The position numbers and the translations under genes were made by a program. A DNA stretch of 55,824 bases from assembly GCA_945787335.1 (NCBI GenBank), contig CALZHR010000259.1:1-55824 (forward strand), given 5' to 3'. Position 1 is the stretch's first letter. The number at the start of each line of letters is the position of its first letter. Below the pieces are notes generated by a model. That model did not search any database. It saw nothing but the letters and a program-made list of their open reading frames with translations, and was not told the origin of the DNA. Shown piece by piece: positions 35,907-43,877 of this stretch. Origin of the DNA: an uncultured Desulfuromonadales bacterium. Lineage in GTDB: Bacteria; Desulfobacterota; Desulfuromonadia; Desulfuromonadales; Geopsychrobacteraceae.

Positions 35907-36128
35907 ATGATCAGCGTCTCTTCACATGGCAAGACCGCTTTAACCCGCGTATGGAGTGAAGCGGTTTTTTTGTCTCTGGTTGAGTCGATCTGCCTGCCGG
36001 CAGTGGAAGAGGAGCGCCTCTGCTTCGAGCAGGGGCGGCGGATGACAGCATCTCCGGGGGCTCGTACCTGCAATGCGTCGGTGAGGGATTGGGATGATTT
36101 ACGATGCGCTGGAAGTCCTCCGCAGTGA
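35907..36128 (+). CDS. Possible leader ORF upstream of the eCIS operon
   Basis: An ATG at 35907 follows GAGGGAG (35893-35899) by 7 bases and opens a 73-residue frame (MISVSSHGKTALTRVW to the end RCAGSPPQ) that overlaps the start of the DUF4255 gene by 35 bases. It has no recognisable family, and its second half looks like chance translation. Its interest lies in covering the terminator-like hairpin at 35934-35971, so ribosomes on it could prevent termination. It may also be spurious. Confidence 0.22.
   Translation: MISVSSHGKTALTRVWSEAVFLSLVESICLPAVEEERLCFEQGRRMTASPGARTCNASVRDWDDLRCAGSPPQ
35934..35971 (+). terminator. Terminator-like hairpin in the eCIS leader
   Basis: ACCGCTT at 35934-35940 pairs with AAGCGGT at 35959-35965 and is followed by a T-run to 35971. 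The loop is 18 bases. It sits downstream of the candidate promoter and upstream of the first eCIS gene, so it could act as an attenuator. It could also be the terminator of the rhomboid/radical SAM transcript. Confidence 0.55.
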
Positions 36129-36681
36129 GGCGAATGATTATCTGAAAAGTCTCCCCGAGCTCAACATTTCGGGAAGCTCGGTCGTGACCCTGTCGAACGT
36201 CGCCAAAGAGGACGGATCGATAGAGATCCCCAACAACAACCTGGGGGTCGCATTGGTGAACCTCGAAGAGGAGCGCACCGTCCGCGATGTCAAACCCCAT
36301 CGCGTGAATCCCGACCACAGCATCAGTCACCTCAATCCCGAAATCCGCCTCAACCTGTACGTTCTATTTACCGCCCACTTCAGTGACTACAAAACCGGCC
36401 TGCAGCACCTTGCCGGCCTGATCCGTTTCTTTCAGCGCAAAACCGTTTTTACCCCGGACAACTCGCCGACCATGCCGGTTGAAATCGACCGGCTGGTGAT
36501 TGAACTGAATCCCCTCAACCTGGAGCAGCAGAACAATCTCTGGGCCGTGCTCGGCGCCAAGTATCTGCCCTCGGTGCTCTACAAGGTGCGCGCCATCAGC
36601 CTCCAGGAAGGTCAGGTCAAGGATCAGCAGGAGCCGATCACCACCATCAGCATTGTCGGCAAAGGGAAGGAGACCGGATGA
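36094..36681 (+). CDS. eCIS cap/tail-terminator protein, DUF4255 (Afp16/Pvc16-like)
   Basis: 195 residues. In Afp and PVC particles, Afp16/Pvc16 caps the sheath and tube and sets particle length. Family features are the start MIYDALEVLRSEANDYLK, ISHLNPEIRLNLYVLF with the following AHFSDYKTGL, and VEIDRLVIELNPLNLEQQNN with WAVLGAKYLPSVLYKVR near the end. GAGGGA lies 5 bases upstream. It is the first gene of the long plus-strand cluster and overlaps the next gene by 4 bases. Confidence 0.9.
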   Translation: MIYDALEVLRSEANDYLKSLPELNISGSSVVTLSNVAKEDGSIEIPNNNLGVALVNLEEERTVRDVKPHRVNPDHSISHLNPEIRLNLYVLFTAHFSDYKTGLQHLAGLIRFFQRKTVFTPDNSPTMPVEIDRLVIELNPLNLEQQNNLWAVLGAKYLPSVLYKVRAISLQEGQVKDQQEPITTISIVGKGKETG

Positions 36682-37754
36682 AGATCGATTTCCAGCCGGC
36701 CTTCGCCGTCGAGATCCTGCATGACTACTATCCGGATGGCATCAGCCGGGATTTCCTGTTCGCGCCAACCCCGCACTGCCAGCTGCAGCTGCAGAACCTG
36801 GGGCTGCTGTTCAAGGAAACGCCGGAGGGTTTTCTGGTGCTCTACGAAACGAACGGAGAGCCCGGCCCGCCCACGCCGAAGCGGCCGCTCGCGGCTCCCT
36901 TGTCCCTCTCCTTCATCCTCTGGCCCCGGTCGCCATTTCTGTTCAACTACAGCGAGCTGCCCCTCGACAAAACCGTCGAGCAGATCTTTGTCTGCAGCAC
37001 CCGGCAGAAGAGCCTCAACAGCGGCCAGCTGCTGCTGAGCGCCAATCCGGCCGGAGAGTTTCTTTCCGCCGCCGATCTGCTCAGCCTGCGCCCGCAGCGT
37101 TTTCAGGTCGGCGTCGAAACCAGCGCCGATTCGCTGCTCTGGGAGCTGCAGGATGAGCAGGGTGCATTGCTGCAGCGGCAGCGGGTGCCGACGGTCGAAG
37201 GGACCTCGCAGTTTCTCGTGGATCTCGCCGGCCGGCCACCGGGGCGCTACAGCCTGCGCCGCAACGGAACTCTGGAGCTGGACTTTTATGCCGCCGATCG
37301 GCTGGTCAGCGGCTTTCCCTTCGGGGTCATCGAGATCGCCGTCGATCCGCTGGTCAGTAATGATTTCAGCTTCGTCGGCGGCGACGGCAGGGTGCAGTTC
37401 CGCCGCTACCGGCTCAAGCTGCAGGCGCGTAAAACCACCTGGGAGTATTTCGTTGTCGCCAAGTACGAAACCGAGGTCAAGCCGACCGATCTGACCCTGA
37501 CCCTTGATGATCCGCCGGTGACCTTCACGCGCCAGACGGCGGTCACCCTGGCCGACGGCAGCGCGGCGATCCCCTTCGTCGCCGGCACGCCGCTGCCGCT
37601 CAGTCAGCAGCCGCTCAAGGGGATTTCCCTGAGCAAGAAGAAGGGGCCATCGACCCCCAAGCTTGCTATCGACAACCTGCCCAACCCGTCGGTGAGTGAA
37701 GTGATCCCGGCAGCGGGAGGGAAAGTGATCTCCAGGGTCTATATTTATGTATAA
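36678..37754 (+). CDS. Unknown eCIS-associated protein, 358 aa
   Basis: 358 residues, not a family I can name. It is coupled by a 4-base overlap to the DUF4255 cap gene and lies directly before the sheath gene. No signal peptide or membrane helix is seen. The sequence alternates in a beta-rich way, with QLQLQNLGLLFKETPEGFLV, LSLSFILWPRSPFLFNY, SLRRNGTLELDFYAADRLV and later VQFRRYRLKLQARKTTWEYF, suggesting two or three beta-sandwich domains. By position it may be a second cap or cap-adaptor subunit, as some two-component caps are known in eCIS particles. That role is inference from position only. Confidence 0.65.
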   Translation: MKIDFQPAFAVEILHDYYPDGISRDFLFAPTPHCQLQLQNLGLLFKETPEGFLVLYETNGEPGPPTPKRPLAAPLSLSFILWPRSPFLFNYSELPLDKTVEQIFVCSTRQKSLNSGQLLLSANPAGEFLSAADLLSLRPQRFQVGVETSADSLLWELQDEQGALLQRQRVPTVEGTSQFLVDLAGRPPGRYSLRRNGTLELDFYAADRLVSGFPFGVIEIAVDPLVSNDFSFVGGDGRVQFRRYRLKLQARKTTWEYFVVAKYETEVKPTDLTLTLDDPPVTFTRQTAVTLADGSAAIPFVAGTPLPLSQQPLKGISLSKKKGPSTPKLAIDNLPNPSVSEVIPAAGGKVISRVYIYV

Positions 37755-37768
37755 AAAATACATAAATA
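37742..37768 (+). repeat. AT-only palindrome between the 358-aa gene and the sheath gene
   Basis: TATTTATGTAT and ATACATAAATA form an 11-bp perfect inverted repeat around AAAAA. The left arm holds the stop codon of the 358-aa gene. Further TATATATAAATAAA and a small hairpin ATCAG / CTGAT (about 37782-37797) follow. The patch stands out in a GC-rich operon and could be an internal promoter, operator or RNA processing site. Confidence 0.6.
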
Positions 37769-37830
37769 TATATAAATAAAAATCAGTAAGGCCTGATTAT
37801 GTCTAACTCTAACCGAATGAGGGACGGAAA

Positions 37831-39840
37831 ATGGCGACTTACAAGACACCCGATGTTTACGTAGAAGAAATTTCCCTGTTTCCGCCGTCGGTCGCGGAGG
37901 TGGAGACCGCCATCCCGGCGTTCATCGGTTACACCGAGAAGGCCGACAAAAACGGTGAGAGTCTGGCGATGAAGCCGACCATGATCCGCTCGATGGTCGA
38001 GTTCCAGCGTTACTACGGCGGCGGCCCGCCGATCACCCCGGTGGTCAAGCTGGATGATGACAACGCGGTTGCCGAGGTCGATCTGGGCAGCAACAGCTTC
38101 TACCTGTTCGACAGCATGCGCATCTATTTCGACAACGGCGGCGGCAAGTGCTATATCGTCTCGGTCGGCGACTACAGCGCCCCGCCGGCGATCGGCAACG
38201 ACACGACAGGAATCCTCGGCGGACTGAAGTTGCTGGAGATGGAGGACGAGCCGACCATTCTGCTCTGCCCCGATGCGACTTTGCTCAGCGGCACCAACCT
38301 CTACCAGTTCCAGCAGCAGGCGCTGGCCCAGTGCGGCCGGCTGATGGACCGGGTCACCGTCTGCGACCTGGTGGACAGCGGCGATCTCGAAGCCGACAAG
38401 GCGGCGTTCCGCAACAACATCGGCATCAAGAACCTCAAGTACGGCGCCTCCTACATGCCCTGGCTGAAGACCAGCTACACCAAGGCGATCAGGTCGCGCA
38501 ACGTCAGCCTCAAGCGCGCCAGCACCGACGGCGACCTGAAGCTGGAGAACCTGACCAAGGACGCCGCCCTCAAGGCCTTTATCACCGGCGACCTGAACGC
38601 GGCGATCCAGGCGGCCAGGAACCTGCAGACCAACCTGATCGACGCCTTCACCAGCGGCGACAACAAGACCCTCAAAGAGCAGTTCGGACAACTCGACGAC
38701 AGCTTCAAGGGCGCCCAGCCCTACGCCGCGGTGGACGATTTCCAGGGCACCATCCGCCCCATGTACACCCTGGTGCTCGACGTGCTGCACGCGATGGTCG
38801 TCAGCTACCGCAACGGCATCACCGAGACCGCCGACTTCAAGCTGAAGACCGATCTCGACACCATCGTCAATAACAACGAGCTGGAAAAGGATTTACAGCT
38901 GCTGCTGGAAAACCACAACGCCACCATCGGTTTTACCGCCGGCAAGATCTTCGTCACCAGCGGCGCCCCCGGCACCCGGCTGGCTGAGACCATCGCCGCG
39001 CTCAATACCATCACCGGCAGCAGCCTGACCGACAGCATGACCGCGACCGCCGTCAATGACCGCTACGGGGCCGCCGCTGATGCCAACGCCAAGGCGAACA
39101 TCGCCCTCGAAGCGGCGCACATGGCGTTCGGCGGATTGAATGCCGCGGTCGCCGAGCTGGCCGCCAGCGCTGCCGACTATGAGTCGACCTTCGACGGCCT
39201 GCTCGCCGAACGCTTTGCCCTCTACAAGAACATCGTCAAGGGGATCAATGACAAGCTCGCCGTTCTGCCGCCGAGCGGCGCGGTCGCCGGAGCCTATGCT
39301 TTTGTCGACCGCACCCGCGGCGTCTGGAAGGCGCCGGCCAACCTCAGCCTCAGCTCGGTCAACGGCCCCACCATCAAGATCGACGCCAAGCAGCAGGAGG
39401 ACATGAACGTCGATGTCAACGCCGGCAAGTCGATCAACGCCATCCGCCCCTTCAGCGGCAAAGGCACCCTGATCTGGGGGGCGCGGACCCTGGCCGGCAA
39501 TGACAATGAGTGGCGCTATATCTCGGTGCGGCGCTTCTTCAACATGGTCGAGGAGTCGGTCAAGAAATCGACCTACTGGGCGGTTTTCGAGCCGAACGAC
39601 GCCAACACCTGGATCAAGCTCAAAGCGATGATCGAGAACTACCTGATTCAGAAGTGGCGCGACGGCGCCCTGCAGGGGGTCAAGCCGGAGCATGCCTTCT
39701 TCGTTAAGGTCGGCCTCGGCGAAACCATGACCGCGCAGGACATTCTCGAAGGGCGGATGAACGTCGAGATCGGCATGGCGGTGGTCCGCCCTGCTGAATT
39801 CATCGTCCTCAAGTTCTCGCACAAAATGATGGAATCCTGA
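37831..39840 (+). CDS. eCIS contractile sheath protein (Afp2-4-like), large form
   Basis: 669 residues. Sheath subunits stack around the tube and contract to drive it out. The N-terminal arm and domain start MATYKTPDVYVEEISLFPPS with VETAIPAFIGYTEKA. The conserved C-terminal domain includes NAIRPFSGKGTLIWGARTLA, WRYISVRRFFNMVEESVKK and EGRMNVEIGMAVVRPAEFIV. About 260 residues (roughly 217-475) between them look like an inserted, surface-exposed region rich in Ala, Asp and Asn. It is the only sheath gene here, unlike Afp and PVC with three. The SD is weak (GAGGGACGG). Confidence 0.95.
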   Translation: MATYKTPDVYVEEISLFPPSVAEVETAIPAFIGYTEKADKNGESLAMKPTMIRSMVEFQRYYGGGPPITPVVKLDDDNAVAEVDLGSNSFYLFDSMRIYFDNGGGKCYIVSVGDYSAPPAIGNDTTGILGGLKLLEMEDEPTILLCPDATLLSGTNLYQFQQQALAQCGRLMDRVTVCDLVDSGDLEADKAAFRNNIGIKNLKYGASYMPWLKTSYTKAIRSRNVSLKRASTDGDLKLENLTKDAALKAFITGDLNAAIQAARNLQTNLIDAFTSGDNKTLKEQFGQLDDSFKGAQPYAAVDDFQGTIRPMYTLVLDVLHAMVVSYRNGITETADFKLKTDLDTIVNNNELEKDLQLLLENHNATIGFTAGKIFVTSGAPGTRLAETIAALNTITGSSLTDSMTATAVNDRYGAAADANAKANIALEAAHMAFGGLNAAVAELAASAADYESTFDGLLAERFALYKNIVKGINDKLAVLPPSGAVAGAYAFVDRTRGVWKAPANLSLSSVNGPTIKIDAKQQEDMNVDVNAGKSINAIRPFSGKGTLIWGARTLAGNDNEWRYISVRRFFNMVEESVKKSTYWAVFEPNDANTWIKLKAMIENYLIQKWRDGALQGVKPEHAFFVKVGLGETMTAQDILEGRMNVEIGMAVVRPAEFIVLKFSHKMMES

Positions 39841-40002
39841 TGAAGCCCGCCTGCCTTTTGCCCACCGGCGGTGTTGCTGTGCTGCTCGAATGCTCACAGA
39901 CTGACCTGTCTGCTGCGCGTCTGCGCTGCTCGCGCCTTGCCGGAGAACAAAAATCAGGTGTGTACGAATATTTGGCGGTAACCAGAACAAGGAGATATAG
40001 CG

Positions 40003-40434
40003 ATGGCTGACTATCCTTTGCCGGTTTTTCATTTCCAGGTGCAGTGGGGCGGGACCAAGCTCGGGTTTGCCGAGGTCTCCGGACTGAACATCGAGACCCA
40101 GGTGATCGAGTACCGCGACGGCCTGAGCCCGACCTACTCGGCGATCAAGATGCCGGGGATTCCCAAGTACGGCAACATCACCCTGAAGCGGGGGATTCTG
40201 CCGAGCGACAACGAGTTCTTCGACTGGTTGAACACCACCAGCCTCAACACGGTCGAACGCCGCGACCTGATCATCAGCCTGCTCAACGAGAGTCACGAGC
40301 CGGTGATGACCTGGAAGGCGGTCAATGCCTTCCCGGTCAAGGTCGAGGGGCCGGGGTTGAAGGCGACCGGCAACGAGGTGGCGATCGAGTCGATCGAGGT
40401 CGCCCACGAAGGGCTGACGATCGAGAACGGCTGA
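40003..40434 (+). CDS. eCIS tube protein 1 (Afp1/5-like, gp19/Hcp-like)
   Basis: 143 residues. Tube hexamers form the inner needle that carries cargo. ADYPLPVFHFQVQWGGTKLG opens the fold, and the conserved GFAEVSGLNIETQVIEYRDG, KMPGIPKYGNITLKRGIL and WKAVNAFPVKVEGPGLKATG are the contractile-tail tube signature. AAGGAG lies 9 bases upstream. The 162-base gap before it is the longest inside the cluster and holds no gene. The next gene is a paralogue. Confidence 0.95.
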   Translation: MADYPLPVFHFQVQWGGTKLGFAEVSGLNIETQVIEYRDGLSPTYSAIKMPGIPKYGNITLKRGILPSDNEFFDWLNTTSLNTVERRDLIISLLNESHEPVMTWKAVNAFPVKVEGPGLKATGNEVAIESIEVAHEGLTIENG

Positions 40435-40438
40435 GGCG

Positions 40439-40885
40439 ATGGCTGAGTATCCGCCGGTCGGCTTTCACTTCCGGGTCGAGTTTGGCCTCAGCGGAATCGG
40501 GGACCGGGACAGCCGTTTTCAGGAAGTCAGCGGTCTCTCCGCCGAGCTGGGCACCGAGGAGCTGCAGGAGGGGGGCGAGAACCGCTTCGTCCATCGCCTG
40601 CCGACCCTGCCGAAGTACGGCAGCCTGGTACTCAAGCGCGGCCTGCTGACCGATTCGGGGCTGATCCGGTGGCTGACCGATGCCGTCGAAAATTTCAGCT
40701 TCGAGCCGACCACGGTCAACGTCACCCTGCTCAACGAACAGCACGAACCGCTCGGCTTCACCTACAGCTTCGTGCGCGCCTGGCCGGTCAAGTGGACGGT
40801 CTCCGACTTCAAGGCGCAGGAGAGCGGCCTGGTGGTCGAGACCCTGGAGCTTTCCTACAGCTATTTCAAGCGGGTCGCCAGCTGA
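40439..40885 (+). CDS. eCIS tube protein 2 (Afp1/5-like)
   Basis: 148 residues, a paralogue of the preceding tube gene: FQEVSGLSAELGTEELQEG, PKYGSLVLKRGLLTDSGLI and VRAWPVKWTVSDFKAQESG match in place. In Afp and PVC systems the second tube protein forms the baseplate-proximal ring that joins tube to spike. It follows after 4 bases, so expression is coupled. The two differ most at the N-terminus and in the loop after the first strand. Confidence 0.93.
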   Translation: MAEYPPVGFHFRVEFGLSGIGDRDSRFQEVSGLSAELGTEELQEGGENRFVHRLPTLPKYGSLVLKRGLLTDSGLIRWLTDAVENFSFEPTTVNVTLLNEQHEPLGFTYSFVRAWPVKWTVSDFKAQESGLVVETLELSYSYFKRVAS

Positions 40886-40899
40886 TAAGGAGGTAAACC

Positions 40900-41061
40900 A
40901 TGCCGGTTCAGATCAACGAAATCGTCATTCGCGCCGTGGTTGAAGGGGGGGAATCGCAGCGCCCCGCCGCCGGCCGGCAAGCGCCGCAGCAGCGCGAAGA
41001 GATCGTCAGCGAGTGTGTCGAGCAGGTTCTCGAGATCCTCAAGAACCAGCAGGAAAGGTAA
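40900..41061 (+). CDS. DUF5908 small eCIS protein (Afp6-like)
   Basis: 53 residues, reading MPVQINEIVIRAVVEGGESQ and ending in QVLEILKNQQER. The start PVQINEIVIRA and the helical C-terminus with CVEQVLEIL match the short DUF5908 proteins found in eCIS operons between the tube and LysM genes. Function is not established. AAGGAGG lies 5 bases before the ATG, one of the best SD sites in the cluster. Confidence 0.85.
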   Translation: MPVQINEIVIRAVVEGGESQRPAAGRQAPQQREEIVSECVEQVLEILKNQQER

Positions 41062-41068
41062 ATGAGCC

Positions 41069-41752
41069 GTGGCTGAACCGAACAAAGGCGAACTGGAAAA
41101 ACTGCTGATCAAGGCTTACAGCGAAGCCGACTACTCCGGCGAACCGGTGGCCGAGTTCAAGGTCGACTTCAACCCCCAGGAGTACGGCCAGGTCTACGAC
41201 GTCGAATATGAGCGCCAGCAGGGGGAAGGGACCACCGGCAGCCCGGTGGTGTTCCGCAAGGTCAAGCCGCAGGAGTACAAGTTCAAGCTGATGTTCGACG
41301 GTACCGGCACCTGCGGCGACAAGGTCGAGGTTTTTGATCGCATTCAGGAGTTCTTCCGCGTCACCGGCTACGACGGCGAGATCCACCGGCCGCGCTACCT
41401 GAAGCTGCTCTGGGGCAAGCTGGAATCAAAATGCGTGCTGCTCAAGGCCGACATCACCTACAAGCTGTTCTACAGCGACGGCCGCCCCTTGCGGGCGGTG
41501 ATGGACGCCACCTTCAGCGAAAACGTCGACGACAGCACCCGCGCCGCCGAGGCGAACGACCAGTCCCCCGACCTGATGCGCCGGCTGACGGTCAAAGAGG
41601 GGGATACACTCCCTTTGCTCAGCTACCGGGCCTACGGTGATATTTCTTACTACCTGAAGGTCGCACAAGTGAACGGCCTGGACGATTTCCGCCAGCTGCA
41701 GGTCGGGCAGCAGCTGGTCTTCCCCCCGCTGGAAAAGGCGAGCGATGGCTAA
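41069..41752 (+). CDS. eCIS baseplate protein with LysM domain (Afp7-like)
   Basis: 227 residues, from a GTG start 7 bases after DUF5908. The N-terminal part resembles gp53-type baseplate proteins (AEFKVDFNPQEYGQVYDVEY, then KPQEYKFKLMFDGTGT). The C-terminus (about 175-222) is a LysM domain: LTVKEGDTLPLLSYRAYGD with YYLKVAQVNGLDDFRQL and QVGQQLVFPP. It joins the tube end to the spike hub. Its end overlaps the spike gene by 8 bases. Confidence 0.92.
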   Translation: MAEPNKGELEKLLIKAYSEADYSGEPVAEFKVDFNPQEYGQVYDVEYERQQGEGTTGSPVVFRKVKPQEYKFKLMFDGTGTCGDKVEVFDRIQEFFRVTGYDGEIHRPRYLKLLWGKLESKCVLLKADITYKLFYSDGRPLRAVMDATFSENVDDSTRAAEANDQSPDLMRRLTVKEGDTLPLLSYRAYGDISYYLKVAQVNGLDDFRQLQVGQQLVFPPLEKASDG

Positions 41753-43487
41753 CGAACGCGTCATAGAAACTCCGGCGCCGAGTGATCGGCCGACCTTCAC
41801 CATCCTCATCGAGGGGGAGGAGATCTCGCGCGAGTACCAGGTGGCCGCGTTGACGGTGAGCAAGCAGATCAACCGGATCTCGACGGCGAAGATTCTGCTG
41901 CTCGACGGCGACCCGGCAACCGGCGATTTTGCGATCAGCAACACCGACCTGTTCGTGCCGGGCAAGGCGGTCGAGGTGACCGGCGGCTACCACTCGCAGG
42001 AGGGGTCGCTGTTCAAGGGGATCATCACCGGCCACGGCATCAAGACCCGGCAGAACAAACCCTCGTTTTTAACCATCGACTGCCGCCACGCCGCCTTCCG
42101 CATGAGCCTCTACCGGCGCAGCGCCTATTTCGAGGAGATGAAAGACAGCGATGTCTTCGGCGAACTGGCCGGCAGCTATTCCCTCGACAGCGACATCGCT
42201 GCGACCAGCGTCGCGCATAAAGAGCTGGTGCAGTTCAACTGCAGCGACTGGGATTTTCTGCTATCGCGCGCCGAGGCCAACGGCCTGCAGGTGCTGACCA
42301 ATGACGCACCGCTGAAAGTGACCGCCCCCGACTTTTCCGCCGACCCGGCCCTGACTCTGACCTACGGCGCCACCCTGCTCGAGTTCGAAGCGCAGATCGA
42401 CGCCCGCGACCAGCTCGAGGCGGTGAGCAGCCAGGGCTGGGACTTCGCCGGACAGGAGCTGCTCAGCGGTAATGGCGCTGCGGAAGGTGTTGTCTCGCCC
42501 GGCAACCTGGATGCCGCCGAACTGGCCGGAGTCGCCGCGCAGGACGCTCCGGTGCAGAAACATGGCGGTCAACTCAACGAGGATGAACTCAAAGCCTGGG
42601 CCGATGCCCGGCTTTTAAAATCGCGCCTGGCGAAGGTGCAGGGGCGCGCCAAATGCACCGGCATAAATCTGCAGGCGGGCGACCTCGTTGAACTCCAGGG
42701 GGTCGGCGAGCGCTTCAACGGCAAGGCGTTCATTTCCGGGGTCAGGCATGAATTCAGTCGCGGCCCCTGGACCACCGATCTGCAGCTCGGCATGCCCCCG
42801 GAGTGGTTTTCCGAGCGGTACGAAATCAACAGTCCGCCCGCTTCCGGACTGTTGCCGGCGGTGTCCGGCCTGCAAATTGGCATTGTGACTTCATTGGAGG
42901 ATCCCGATGGCGAAGACCGGGTCAAGGCGCGGATTCCGATGATCTCAAGCGACGCCGAGGGGATCTGGGCGCGGGTCGCCGCGCTGGATGCCGGGGCCGA
43001 ACGCGGCACATTCTGGCGCCCCGAGATTGAAGATGAGGTGGTGCTCGGCTTTTTAAATGGCGATCCGCGCGACGCGATTATTCTCGGCATGCTCAACAGC
43101 AGCGCCAAGCCGGCCCCCTTGACCGGCAGCGACGACAACCACGAAAAGGGGATCGTCACCCGCAGCGGGATGAAGCTGATCTGGAACGACGACCTGATCA
43201 GCCTGACGATCGAGACCCCGGCGGGCAAGAAGATCGTCCTCGACGAGGACGCCGGCAGCATCCTGGTCGAGGACGAAAACGGCAACAGTTTGACCCTCGA
43301 CAGCGGCGGCATCAGCTACGAGAGCCAGGCCGACATCAGCATCAAGGCGACCGGCGATCTCAAACTGGAAGGGACCAATGTCGAGATCAAGGCGACTGCC
43401 GAGCTGAAGGCGGAAGGGAGCGCGGCGGCCGAATTCAAGGCCGGCGGCACAGCGAAGGTGCAGGGCGCGCTGGTGCAGATCAATTGA
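41745..43487 (+). CDS. eCIS VgrG-like spike protein (Afp8-like)
   Basis: 580 residues. The trimeric spike closes the tube and punctures the target. The N-terminal gp27-like hub spans about 15-365 (FTILIEGEEISREYQVAALT, ITGHGIKTRQNKPSFLTIDC). A gp5-like OB domain follows (about 375-450, with SLEDPDGEDRVKARIPMIS). The C-terminal needle is repetitive (SILVEDENGNSLTLDSGG, then SIKATGDLKLEGTNVEIKAT and KVQGALVQIN). No extra effector domain is fused to the tip. A separate PAAR gene follows after a palindromic element. Confidence 0.94.
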   Translation: MANERVIETPAPSDRPTFTILIEGEEISREYQVAALTVSKQINRISTAKILLLDGDPATGDFAISNTDLFVPGKAVEVTGGYHSQEGSLFKGIITGHGIKTRQNKPSFLTIDCRHAAFRMSLYRRSAYFEEMKDSDVFGELAGSYSLDSDIAATSVAHKELVQFNCSDWDFLLSRAEANGLQVLTNDAPLKVTAPDFSADPALTLTYGATLLEFEAQIDARDQLEAVSSQGWDFAGQELLSGNGAAEGVVSPGNLDAAELAGVAAQDAPVQKHGGQLNEDELKAWADARLLKSRLAKVQGRAKCTGINLQAGDLVELQGVGERFNGKAFISGVRHEFSRGPWTTDLQLGMPPEWFSERYEINSPPASGLLPAVSGLQIGIVTSLEDPDGEDRVKARIPMISSDAEGIWARVAALDAGAERGTFWRPEIEDEVVLGFLNGDPRDAIILGMLNSSAKPAPLTGSDDNHEKGIVTRSGMKLIWNDDLISLTIETPAGKKIVLDEDAGSILVEDENGNSLTLDSGGISYESQADISIKATGDLKLEGTNVEIKATAELKAEGSAAAEFKAGGTAKVQGALVQIN

Positions 43488-43501
43488 TCTGGATGTGAAA
43501 T

Positions 43502-43580
43502 TGTAGGGGCGTCCCGGTGGGACGCCCGTGGGTCAAATCGATGAACGGCAGGGCGGGCGGCCCAGCGGCCCGCCCCTACA
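43502..43580. repeat. Two-hairpin palindromic element between spike and PAAR genes
   Basis: The ends are inverted repeats (TGTAGGGGC at 43502-43510 and GCCCCTACA at 43572-43580). Inside are two hairpins: GGGCGTCCC / GGGACGCCC (43507-43527) and GGGCGGGC / GCCCGCCC (43551-43575). It fills the 109-base gap between two genes that are otherwise packed closely. The shape resembles small mobile palindromic repeats (REP/MITE-like). It encodes nothing. Confidence 0.7.
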
Positions 43581-43596
43581 GATGAAAGGGTAACCG

Positions 43597-43869
43597 ATGC
43601 CTCCGGCAGCACGGGTGACAGACCTCTCAACGCATGGCGGGATCATCATCGGCCCCGGCGCGCCGACAGTCCTGATCGGCGGCCTGCCGGCGGCGGTGCA
43701 GCTCGACAACCACGTCTGTCCGATCCCGCCGCCGCACCCGACCGTCAGCCCCTTCCCGGTCGGCAGCAGCACCGTTTTTATTGGCGGCAAGATGGCGCTG
43801 CGGGTCGGTGACACCTGCATCTGCGGCGCCGGCGCGGCGGTCGGTTGCCCGACCGTGTTGATTGGATAG
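43597..43869 (+). CDS. PAAR-domain spike tip protein
   Basis: 90 residues, almost wholly a PAAR domain: PPAARVTDLSTHGGIIIGPG, then TVLIGGLPAAVQLDNHVCPI and TVFIGGKMALRVGDTC. PAAR proteins sharpen the VgrG tip and bind a metal; candidate ligands H14, H36 and two or more cysteines are present. There is no effector extension. The start ATG is preceded by AAAGGG. It is followed after 8 bases by the gp25-like gene. Confidence 0.93.
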   Translation: MPPAARVTDLSTHGGIIIGPGAPTVLIGGLPAAVQLDNHVCPIPPPHPTVSPFPVGSSTVFIGGKMALRVGDTCICGAGAAVGCPTVLIG

Positions 43870-43877
43870 GTGATTTG

